A stretch of 64,000 nt of DNA from Acanthaster planci. Its lineage: Eukaryota > Echinodermata > Asteroidea > Valvatida > Acanthasteridae. The notes under the pieces are model-generated. The model ran no database searches, was not told where the DNA came from, and saw only the letters and a program-made list of their open reading frames with translations. Shown here piece after piece: positions 27,801-39,800 of the stretch (positions are counted from its first letter, which is position 1; every line of letters begins with the position of its first letter). The translations under genes and the position numbers were made by a program. The stretch spans positions 592,602 to 656,601 of the forward strand of contig NW_019091408.1 in the NCBI RefSeq assembly GCF_001949145.1, given 5' to 3'.

Positions 27801-30800
27801 AGTTTTCTAATTCTTCGGTGCCTCAGATGTTCCTGGAGAACCCATCGATCTCCAGGCCAAGGATGTAACCTACGAGAGTGTTGAGCTGAGCTGGCAGCCT
27901 CCGGCTGACGATGGGGGTAGCCACATTGATGCCTATGTGTTGGAGAAGCGGGAGTTTGGCCTGGAGTCATGGAGCCGGGCCGGCTACACCTCAGGCCAGA
28001 CCAACCACGTGTTGTCCATGCTGACACCCAACCGGGAGTACCGATTCCGTGTGCGGGCCGAGAATATCACCGGCTCCAGCAAACCGGCCGAGGTCACGCA
28101 CAAGATTGCTATACCTGGTACGAGCGCAATACCAACTTTGGTGCTTCCAAGCTATTGTTAAACTGTAGAGGCCAAAAGTTCTTTTGAGGAGGCGTTCACC
28201 ATGGACATCATACTAAAAAGTCTGGACTCCCAGTGCTGTAGTATTGAGTGAAGCAGCCATCTTATCATGCCAAATATAAAGGTGATAGTTGGCTCACGTG
28301 CCATTGCAACTATTGTTGCCACAAATGAATTGGTGGCAAGGAGTTCTTTGTATTAGCATCAAAGTTACATAATAACATTGCCCCTGGGGGCTTTGGTGAG
28401 CTCTGTGTGCTTGATCGAGGGCATTGCGATTCCAGATTTTCTATAGGACATTCATGGTGCTTGCCTGATATTTATATATATATAAAACAGGAAAAGAAAA
28501 TTGTTTGGCAAATGGCAGAAATTCTTTGATTGTTGTTCTCAGGAAGAAAAGTGGATGTGTATTATGGACTGACAAATTCCTTTGTTGTGCTTGCTTTTCC
28601 TTAAGAACCAGAGAAGCCTATCCGAAGGGCTTCCATGGCAACGGAGGAATCAGGTGAGATTTTTGTCCAATTTTCATTTTGTGAAGAAAGTTTTGATTTG
28701 AATTCTCAAAATGCATATGTTTGAACTGTCTTGAAAATCAGTGGTTGTGTTTCCAGTTTGGCAAATCTTGAAAGACGTCCATGCTAACAAAGGGGTTCAT
28801 GCCTTTGGTAAATTTAGGAAGTGTACCTTCAAACCACTTTTTCAGTTAAGCTTGAAGTTGCGTTATGGATGCATAGTGAAGGACATCATTACATGGGTCC
28901 TTGAGTAAGGATGCAATAGAATTCATCCTAATTGCATGACTGCAGACAGACTGCGCAATTGTTGGTGTCTCTTCCAAATGAAATTGTGTTCATTTTGTTG
29001 TTTCATTCATCTTTGCTTTTGTCAACCAGTTGCCCGCCCTGAAAGACCAAGACTTCCTAGAGTCCATGATTATGATATGATTGGTAAGTTCCACAATGAT
29101 CAATTTGTGAAAATCTCAAGTCACCCTCGTCTTAATTTAAATGTTGTGCTGCAAAATGTGTTAAACTGTGTGGGAATGATATTGGAGATAAGCCAGGTTC
29201 AGTGTCTTCTCCACCGTGAAAGGATGTTCTCTCCACTCCAAAAAAGGCATTATTGCAAAAACCTGAAATGCTAATTTCAATAACTATTTTTCTTTTCTCT
29301 AGTTGAGGAAGGTTTTTCACCGAAGAAAGTCAAATTGCGTAAGACGTCACCTAGCGACCGCTATGAGTTTGGGGAAGAGCTTGGAAGGTGAGGTTTTTTA
29401 CAGCAGAAAACTCCTGGTCAGTTTTTTTGGGCCTCGGTGCTTTTTCTTTATAATGAATGGAATTCCCCTGCACTTTGCAATGGTGAATGGATATTGCAAA
29501 AAGATTTGAAAACTAACATAGAAGTATAGATATTTTGCATTTCTATTTTGTCTGGGGATTATCATATCTCATATATTGACTGGTCAATATTGATTGGTCA
29601 TACATTGACTGGACATATATTGACCAGTCAATATATTACTATTTACGGCTTTATTTATGTTTTATTAATTTTATTATTATCATAGTGGTGAATACGGTGT
29701 GGTCCGCCGAGCTGTGGAGAAGCCCACTGGCCGCAACTACGCTGCCAAGTTTGTCTCAACGGAGCCGGCTGACAAGGCTCACATCAAGCAAGAGATGAAC
29801 ACCATGAGTGCCCTGCAACACCCGCGACTGCTGCAACTGCACGATGCCTATGAGACAGATGACCAGATGGTCATGATCCTGGACTTGTAAGTGGAATACT
29901 CAACCCAGTACACTATTGACATCACACTCTGTAAACCACGAAAAGTTTGGAGATTTTTGAAAAAGGTGTCACACTAAACGTAGCTTTATCAAATTTCATC
30001 CAAATTTTTAGCTTTTCTGTAAAGGATCTGGGCCTATTGTTTCACAGAGTTAGAGAATCCAAAAGTATTGTTTAGCAATTTCACATGCTAAGCTTAAAAA
30101 AAAGAGAACAAGTTGCTGGTAATTTACATGGCAATTTGGCTGGTAACTTGTTTTTGTGAAACAAATATTTTCTGTGCTTAACAAATTTGCATGCTGACGT
30201 AATATTGTGCCCTTGTTGGTCAAAGAAGAGTGAATCTGTTTTGGAGTCTTTCACCAAGGGTTTGACTGTATTAAAGCTGGTCACTTACAACCTTCTCCGT
30301 CTGACGAAGTTTTTTTCCTCTGGCTGCAGTTTGAGTGGAGGTGATCCCTTTGACCGCTTCAAGGACTGGGAGCATCTGACCGAAGAGGAGGTTGCCCGTC
30401 TGACCAGACAGGTCTGCGAAGGACTCAATTACCTACACCTCAGGAACTACATGCACCTGGACCTCAAGGTAGGCCCTAGACTGAAATCACAATGTAGGTC
30501 ACAGAGTGAGACCTGAAGGTAGACCCTAGACTGAGACCACAGTGTTGGTTACAAATTGAGACCTGAAGCACCTCAGGAACTACATGCACTTGGACCTCAA
30601 GGTAGGCCCTATACTGACACCACAGTGTAGGTCATAGAGTGAGACCTTAAGGTGGGTCCTAAAATGTGGTCTCAGGGTAGGCCCCTGAATGAGACCTTAG
30701 AGAAGGTCACAAGCTGAAACCCCAAGGTAGGTACAGAATGAGACCTCAAGGTAAGCCTCAAAATGAGGTCTCAAAGTTGGCCCAGAATGAAGCCTGAGGG

Positions 30801-33800
30801 TATGCACTGGAATGAGCTCCAGGTCCAAGACTAAGACCTTAACCACTTCCTGTCAGGGCATTTATCAATGTTGATGATGCTGGGGCAGGATATTTATCAT
30901 TTTTTCTGTTTTCAAAATTCTTTACAAATTCATATCTTCATTTACTGGACACTTACAAGCGCATAAAGGCATTTCTGGTGTCCACTCCAGCCAGCCAGAC
31001 AAAATCTATTGACCCCTGAGTATTTCAGCCAGGTATGGTATACTGTTTCAAAACAAGGCAGAATTATCTCCACTTTTGAGAGTGAAAAAATGTTGGTAAT
31101 GCCCATCAGCCTGGTCTTTTGTTCTGAGTACGGTCTTTCCTTACCAGGCCCTGTTCCTTTTGTCCAAGTTCGGAGACCCTGGCCACGCTTATAAAGCATA
31201 CGTGTCCGGATCCGGAGTCCCCGGCAGGAAGCGGTTAATTTAGACACCAGAATGAGATCCATGAATAGGTCCCAGAATGATACGTTTATGGAAGTCCAAG
31301 GTTAACACCTCAAGGTAGGCCACTGAATGACATTCCAAAAGGTTAGACCTGAAAATGAGACTTTAATGTTGGTAAAAGATTGAGACCTTGAGGTAGGCCC
31401 CCCATTGCAGATTGAGACCTCATCAGGTTTAGTCCCAAGGATGATGCTCCAGCCTTATTTCAACCACCAAAGTCATCTCCCCAAATACTTTTGGTCTTGT
31501 GTTTTACACTTCCCACAGCCCCAGAGCATCCTGTACGAGACCAAGAAGAGCAACAACATCCGCATCATTGACCTGGGCATGGCCACCAAGCTGGACCCCG
31601 AGGAGAGGGTCAAGGTTGTCTCAGGGTCATCGGAGTACTCGTCACCTGAGCTGATCAACGGCAACCCGGTGGGCTTCTCCACAGATATGTGGACAGTGGG
31701 AGTTATTGTCTACATGCTGTGAGTGGACTGAGCCTAATGGTCCTTATAGTGCTAGCTGTCATTGTCAGCTTGAATATAGACTAACGGCTAGACTGAGATC
31801 CTGTCACTGCCACAATACCACACTTGTGCATAGGTTGTCTCAGACCCATAGGGAGTTGCGACATGCTAAATTGCATGTATGCCCTATGTATGAATGTGCT
31901 TAACATGTGCTTGAGCATCGTGCCACAAACGAGAAGGTATCTCCCTGGTTATATTCTGTCCTCCGACATTTCAAGTTAATTTTGATACGAAACTAGAAGG
32001 GTTCAAAACCAGTACCATGCAGAGCCGGGAAATTGTAGTAGAGTACAATTTCAACCTGCTACCGTTTGGAACACTGTGCCACTACCCTACCTACTGAGCT
32101 ATCAAACCTAGTGTTGGTGGGGGTTTCAAGCTATTTGTGAATTCACTCATGGAGTGCAAAAACCAGAAGCCATTAATCTAAGTGTGCATTGTGGCCAGGG
32201 ATTGCTCAGTCAACGTGTTGAGCAAAGTCATCCATTCTGCAAATGTTTGCAACAGCCTACAGAAATCACTCCAAAAAAGTTGATTTGATTAAAATTTACC
32301 TGAACTTATAACGTGGCTGTTGCTAAAATAATGCATTATGTTAGTAAGGGAGATAAATGTGTGCTTGACCAGTCTTGAACATGCATTTAAGACCAGCTCA
32401 AGAGAACGGACGTGATTAATGTCTGAGCCAAAGCTAGGGCATTATCAGCATTTGTTCCCCTGGGCAAGGTCTTAAACATTAGTTTAAGACTGACTAAGCA
32501 CATATTTATTCCCATTCACGAATACCTTTTTCAATATTCAGAGAGTCAAAAGAAGTCAAAATGATGGATTTCTAACAATTTTGTTCTAAAACTTCACTTT
32601 CATTTTCCCGAACACCCCCATCTGTTTTATGGTATATTCCATTTGAAAGTTGTCCCATAGATTCCCTTCAATGAACTTGGCATGTGCGTGGCGTGTCGTG
32701 TACACACAGACTCCTGACCAATCAGACCCGATTAAACTGTCTCGTATCCATGTGCCAGCACGGGATTTACGCAGCGGGCATTACCAACTTTTCGAGCAGG
32801 CATTATCAAATGTTCGACCAATAGGAATAGAAAAACTGTCTCAGGTATTTGTGAATCCCTGTTGGCATCCTTAAGACAGCACCCTATGCAGGAGAGCACG
32901 CAATAATTCTTGACTCATCCTTCCAATTAAGGCCCCCGAAACGTTTTGTGGAAGTTAACTTTTCTTACAGATTTGGCACTTTCCTAAGTTCCTGATCGAT
33001 TGTGTATTTTTTTGGCTCCCAGACTTAGCGGTATACACCCATTCAACCACGACCCAGACAAGATCCGACGGGGACGTTGGGAGTTTGACCAAGGGGCGTT
33101 CCGCGGCATCTCGGATGAAGCCAAGGATTTCATCAGCAAGCTGCTCATACTTGACACAGAGTGAGTCACACCCGTTTTCCTCAAATTTAATTTTTAAAGA
33201 AGGAATTGATTGCGACAGAATGTCTTTGGAACTGTTTAGTTATGTAAAGCTTAATTACATCAAACTTTTAAAAATAAATTTCTTCTGCTACCAAATAATT
33301 AATTTTTTTTCATACCCCATCTAGACCCACTTCTTCATTTTTCTGAAAGTCATTGTTTGGGGCAACAAGGTAAATGACATGTTGCATGTAGTTGCGTCAA
33401 TTTGTCACTAGAAACCCATTTATATTCAGAACTGCCGTAAAATGGCTTGCGTCAGGGCACAATATATAACTGGCTCGTGGCTTCAAACCTTCCCTTCTTT
33501 GATCAGGAGTCACAAGCCTTAGGCATCCCCTTTGGTCAGAAGTCACTTGTTTGCTCATTTTGCCATGTTTGTCTTTACTTTAGGCAGCGGATGCCTGCCT
33601 ATGAGGCTTTGGAGCACCCGTGGCTGAAGGAACCAAGCAAGTGGTCCCGGAACCGCATCTCTACTGACCGACACAAGATGCTGACGGAGAGACCTGGATG
33701 GTTGGTAAGTTTAAAGGGGAGCACTGCAGGTTCGTCTTGGCACCAATCTCTGAACTCTTTGAGAACAAGCCAGGGCTTTCTGTAGCTGCTGTGATTACAA

Positions 33801-36800
33801 AAGCCAAAAAAGAAAGCTGAATCCATATTGTGAAAATTAGCCCATCAATTCATCAAGGTCTGAAATGAATCTGGAAGCTGGAACCTGAACTAAATCTGTA
33901 CTTTGGAAAATGGCCTATCTATCTATTAGATTGAAATGAATCTCAAATCGTATTTTAACCACTTCCTGCCAGGCGACCCGTTTTTGAGTACACAGGCTTT
34001 ATATACAGAGGCGGGGAGCTCGGAACTGGGACAAAAGAGTTGGGCTTTATAGCAAAAGACTGTGCTCGGCACAAAAGACTGAGCTGCTGGGCATTACCAG
34101 CATTTTTTCGCCCTCAATAGTGGAGATAATCCAGCCTTGTTTTGAAACAGTATACCATGGTTTGAGGCATTTGGAGCGAGCGGATTACCACCGGGGACAA
34201 AACTCTCCACCACCACAGCGATGAGCCATACAGCACTGCTGCATTCTAATCTGGCCCGTATTGAAAAGAGGTCAGCAGTGCAATGTGCTGGTTTCGGGAA
34301 CAAAAGAATCTTACGTAACACCGCACAATCTGGGCTCTTTTTCCAAGGCTGCAGGCCTGGCTGAAATATTCAGGAGTCAATGAATTTACCTGTCAGCTTT
34401 AGAGTAGTGCCCAAAGAGTCCTTTATCTGGGTATAAATGGTCATTAAATGAAATGATGAATTTTTGAAGAATTTTGAAAACGGAAAATCTTAAAAAGGAC
34501 CCGGCATCTTGTCTTGCTCAAGAAAAATCCACTCGGCAGCAAATGGTTAAAAAAACAATGGCCAATTCCTTTATTTTGTGTGCTCTTTTCCAAAGGTCGG
34601 TACCCAGACTATCGGAATTGGTCGGCTATCCAACACCAGCACCCACCGCCGACGTAGACCACTTGAGGGCGACTTCATCATTGAAGTTGCAATGTGTAAG
34701 TCTAAGTTGCATCTCCATGGCCTCAGTGATGACCGCCTTAACGTCCCAGATCCTTTGCAATCCAGCAAGAGGTTTTCTGAGGATTTTACAGGATGGAGAT
34801 TGGTAGAGTTGAACCACTGTTATTATGCTGGGGGTCAAAGTTTCCATAAAGTCTAAATACAAAATTTCTAGTACAAGGAGGATTGTCGACGGGGAGTTCG
34901 TTAGGTATATCAAATGGCAATGTGAGTTGGCACGTGGCTGCGCTGATAGGGCTGACTATGCATGCGTATTGCTGCTCCCAAATAATAATAATAGGAATTT
35001 ACTTAAAAAACGTTTTCCATGTCAACGACATCACAAAGCGTTGTAAACTAAATACCATTAAAACAAATTTAAAAGAATGACAATTACAACATCATAAACA
35101 GGCTACAAGCTGCTACATAAGAAATTCAAGACTTTCGAACTGCACAATTACAACCAAATAAAATAAAAAGACTTCCTAATAGCAAAATTGGACTATATTG
35201 CTGAAAAGTAATTCTGGAAGAGGTGAGTTTTTAAGCTGCTTTTAAAACAATTTAAACTCCCAGCGGATCAAACTGCCTTTGGAAGGGCATTCCATACACG
35301 AGAGGCATCCACTGAAAAAGATCAGTCGCCGTAATATTTTGTTTTACTGAGTGGCTGTTGTAAGCAGACCACACCTGAGAAGGTTGATCGTAAGGAGCAT
35401 ACATTAGTTTTGGCATGAATTAGTTCACAAAGGTAGGCTGTTGCCAAATGGCCTAGGTCACATCTCAATTTGGGTATGCACTGAAGACAGGCAAATATCC
35501 TTTATTCCTTTCACTGTGGTAAAGTGAGACAGTATAGGAATGCAATGAAATGTCGACATTCTTGAAGGCCTTGGACTTCGACTCACATCCATTCTTGAAG
35601 ACCTTGGACTTCGACTCACATCCATTCTTGAAGACCTTGGACTTCGACTCACATCCGTTCTTGAAGACCTTGGACTTCGACTCACATCCGTTCTTGAAGA
35701 CCTTGGACTTANNNNNNNNNNNNNNNNNNNNNNNNNNNNNNNNNNNNNNNNNNNNNNNNNNNNNNNNNNNNNNNNNNNNNNNNNNNNNNNNNNNNNNNNN
35801 NNNNNNNNNNNNNNNNNNNNNNNNNNNNNNNNNNNNNNNNNNNNNNNNNNNNNNNNNNNNNNNNNNNNNNNNNNNNNNNNNNNNNNNNNNNNNNNNNNNN
35901 NNNNNNNNNNNNNNNNNNNNNNNNNNNNNNNNNNNNNNNNNNNNNNNNNNNNNNNNNNNNNNNNNNNNNNNNGAAGGCCTTGGACTTCGACTCACATCCA
36001 TTCTTGAAGACCTTGGACTTCGACTCACATCCATTCTTGAAGACCTTGGAATTCGACTCACATCCATTCTTGAAGACCTCGGACTCACATCCATTCTTGA
36101 AGACCTTGGACTCGCATTCATTCTTAAAGGGGATGGTCCGTGCGTGGAAGATTTCTTGTAAAACGTGCATGAACACATAAAACAAACATATATATAACAA
36201 GAAAACACATCTGCATAATTTCAAAATGCTCAGAACTATGTTAAAAATTGTAGTTTTCACGACCCTATTTCAGCCCCTTCTGGGAGTAAAAGCTAAACGA
36301 CAGCCGCTGGGTACAGAAAGTTTCTTTTAAGAAATTCCTAAGAATTGTGACGTCATAGGACGAAGTCCTTTATCCGGCAACCGTTTACTGTTACGCAATG
36401 ACGCGTCGACATGTACATAATGTAGTAGCGTTAGCGTGTGCAATCATGTCAGACTCAAGCGACTGTAATTCCAGTGTTGAATTCCAGTGATCAGTTGTCA
36501 TATTCGTCTTATTCATTTGTCAAAGAAAGTGACATTGAAGGAGCTGATGAGGCACAAGAAATATTGCCTTGTCAGTTCGAACCAGAATATACTCAAGAAG
36601 AGATTTTGCAACTTGAGGCTGTTGACCACGGGCATGGTGGAGACCCGGAGGATTGATAACCAAACACTGACTGGTCATGATTTCATTTTTTCCTGTACTA
36701 TTGTAAAACTTTGTTTTTCTGAAAAGACATAATTGTCCTGCCATTGGCTATTCAATAGATGTATAGTAGAAGCAGTTTTTTGTCCAAGGATATAGGCTAG

Positions 36801-39800
36801 CCTACTTCATTAAAGTCGGTGTTCCATTCTGACAATTTCACCGTGCACTGCGAGTCACTTGCTTGGTATCGACGATCATTGATCATTGATTTTGTCCCTG
36901 TGTTAGTATTTTGGTATAAAGTGTTATCGTTTGGCCGATGTTCATTTTGTTTAGCGCGCAAGGAGGCACGCCCCCGCTTTGTTCACCGACCCATCGACAC
37001 CTTTGCAATGGAGGATCGCGATGCCACGTTCAAATGTGTCATTGCAGCGCCCTCAGAGCCTGTTGTAACTTGGTGAGTCGGCCGGCTTTCCGCCCCCCAA
37101 AAAGAATACAGATTTGGTTGTGTGTCACATCTGTACGGAATTCAGTGAAGGGTTTTGAAGTCAGTGATTGATTACTGTAACAGGAAAGCGTTAAATGGTA
37201 GTGCATTCTATTGAGATTCAAACCCTAAAGCCAAGCCTGGCAAATATCTGCTCTTTTAAAGGGTGGGTCCTGGGTTCGAATCTAGCCTGGGCCAATTTCA
37301 CAGAGCTGCTTAACAGTTAATAGAAAAGTTGTGCTAACTTTAGCAGAAAACTCTGATACCTTCAAGCACTATTTGAAGGCGGTTGTTGGTGTGGTGTGCG
37401 TGCATAGAGATTTCTATTGTTATGCCACTAAGTTGAAGTAAGTTTTTCCTCCAAGGTCAGCATGCCTTTGGCTGCGCTTTCTGCTTGTGGTCTCCATGAA
37501 ATACTTGGAGCCTCTGTTGGCATCAAATCATGTACTAAGCAGCTCCGTGACATTGTATGAAAGAACTCAGGGATTCAAGTCTTGACAGTTTTTTATGTTC
37601 AATTAGGGAGTTTTTTGACCTCATGATAAGTGTTGCAGAGCTTTGATTTTACTCAGATGGTATGGAGTTTCACTCTACGCGACACATAGGGTTGGGTTTG
37701 TTTTTCAGGTAGACTAAACAACTGCAGATCCATGACATTTTAATAGTGATGTTGAGTTTCACTCTGCATGACACATGTGGTGGTCTTTTTTAAGGTGGAA
37801 AGACGACAAAGAACTGAAGCAGAGCTTGAAGTACAAGTCCAAATACGATGACGTCAACTACTCCTTGGTCATTGGACGTTGCCAGCTAGAGGAAGCTGGC
37901 CAGTATATGGTCAAGGCGGTCAACTCCTATGGTGAACTGATCAAAGAGTCGCATCTCACTGTCGAGCGTGAGTAGGGTGGCAACCGCGTTATAACTGGCT
38001 ATATGGCTGAGAGCAACACAAAGTCTGTAGGAAGTGGCAATAGCTGCTGGCTATTTGCTCCCATAGGCACGTGTTATTACAAGCCATAGCTGCTGGATTA
38101 GAACACAGTCAAAGATGACCACATTGCCTCTTGTAGAGCGGTCCACAATACCAAGTTTCTCATAGAGGCCTGACATAAACCACTCTGTAATTCTTTTCAG
38201 TATTTTTTATTACAGTATAGAAAGAAATTATTGAGCATATTGAATTTTTGCCATTTGTGATTGACGTATTTTTTTTTTTTTTTTCAAAAATTTGTTTGTA
38301 GCTGATCCAATGAAGAGACGTGAAGAAAAGAAGAGAAGGTAAGGAAAAATAAATCCATAAAAACTTGCTTTGTTGTAAAATCTGCAGTTTTGATTAGACT
38401 TGCAAATATGAGGGAGAGGAATTTTAGGGTTGCAGTGTACTGTTGAAGCTTAGAAATCAGAGTCAGCAATTTAAACATTTTCGATTCAGGCAAAGATCCT
38501 GGGTTCTTAATCCTACCATGGACAGGCAGTGCTGGTGTCCTGAGCAAGGTACTTAACGCCACACTTTACCTCTCTCAACCTGTGAGTCTTATTTTCGTTT
38601 TGTCGCAGACCTGTAGAGCAGCTACCCCCACCTCGTCCCGACTCCAAACCGGCCTTCACATTCCGCCTGCGGCCACGGACCATCCAGGAGGGATCCAGCG
38701 TCCGGCTCAGCTGCATTGCCTCTGGTTACCCAGAACCTAAGGTAGAACCCCCTGCCCTCTAGCCTGAGTTATCTAAAACCCAAGGTATTCCCTCACCTGG
38801 CTTTTTAGCCAGAGAATGCAAGATTCCAACACCACAACGTCTTATCAGGGTTAGCAAAAGCCTAACATATACCCCTCAGACTCTGTAGCTTGGGTTACCC
38901 AACATGCAAGGTGGTCCCTCTTCCTCTAGGTTATTCACAACCATCTGTCTCTCTTTCCCTAGTTTCCCCGAGCTATTTTTCTCTGTCACCTGACAGCTTA
39001 TGAACACCTCTTGCCAGGCTCACATAGAGCCTAAGGCTGTCCCTCAAGCCAGGGTCATCCAAAACCTGGTTTTGTCCCTCAACTGTCTTGGTTAACCAGA
39101 ACCTAAAGAGTCTGATACTCCTCTCGGTTACTCTTAACCCAGGTAGTCACTTACCTATCCTTTTAACCTGGGTTATCCAGAACCCAAGGAAGTCCCTCAC
39201 GCCAGGGTAACTCAGCGTACAAGGCTGTGGGAAAGGAATTGGACTGTGACGCCTTTGTCACATAACGAGAGCATGTTCACAGAATGACAGCTTATTTGCA
39301 TCTTCTTTCTTGCCAGGTTACGTGGATGCTGAATGGCGAAGTCATCCCTAAGGCACACCCGGACTTCAAGCAGGAGTACTCCTACCGCATGGCGGTACTA
39401 GAGATTGACCGGGTCACTCCAGAGACCAGCGGCCGATTTGCCTGCATTGCCGAGAACTGCATGGGAACTGACGAAACGGAATGTATAATCAGTGTGGAAG
39501 GTAAACAGTAATCTGCAAGCACACAAGAGTTGGTCACAATGTGGTCGGTATGGAGTCAACACAGCAAACTCCCATGACCTGTGCCCAGATTTCGTGATTG
39601 TGCTTTGTAATTTCATCCAGGATAGGTGAGGAAAATATTTGAAACAAACCTACCCACTCAATGTAAAGATATTGCCACCCTTGTAGTCCTAGGACCTCTG
39701 CTCCACTCTCTGATTCAACATTTCAACACTTCTCCTTGTTTAAACCAGGCTTCAATAACCTAGCTATTCCCATCAATCTATTCGAAATCTCTTCAAAACA

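Noticed and set aside
31519-31526. Alternative acceptor two codons downstream at the start of exon 33
   Set aside because: It would delete Pro-Gln from the catalytic loop (HLDLKSI), whereas the first AG keeps the family spacing HLDLKPxx.
35465-36208. Long open frames on both strands, up to 247 codons, around the N run
   Set aside because: They are translations of a 33-bp minisatellite and of undefined bases; the period is a multiple of three so stops are avoided in every frame.
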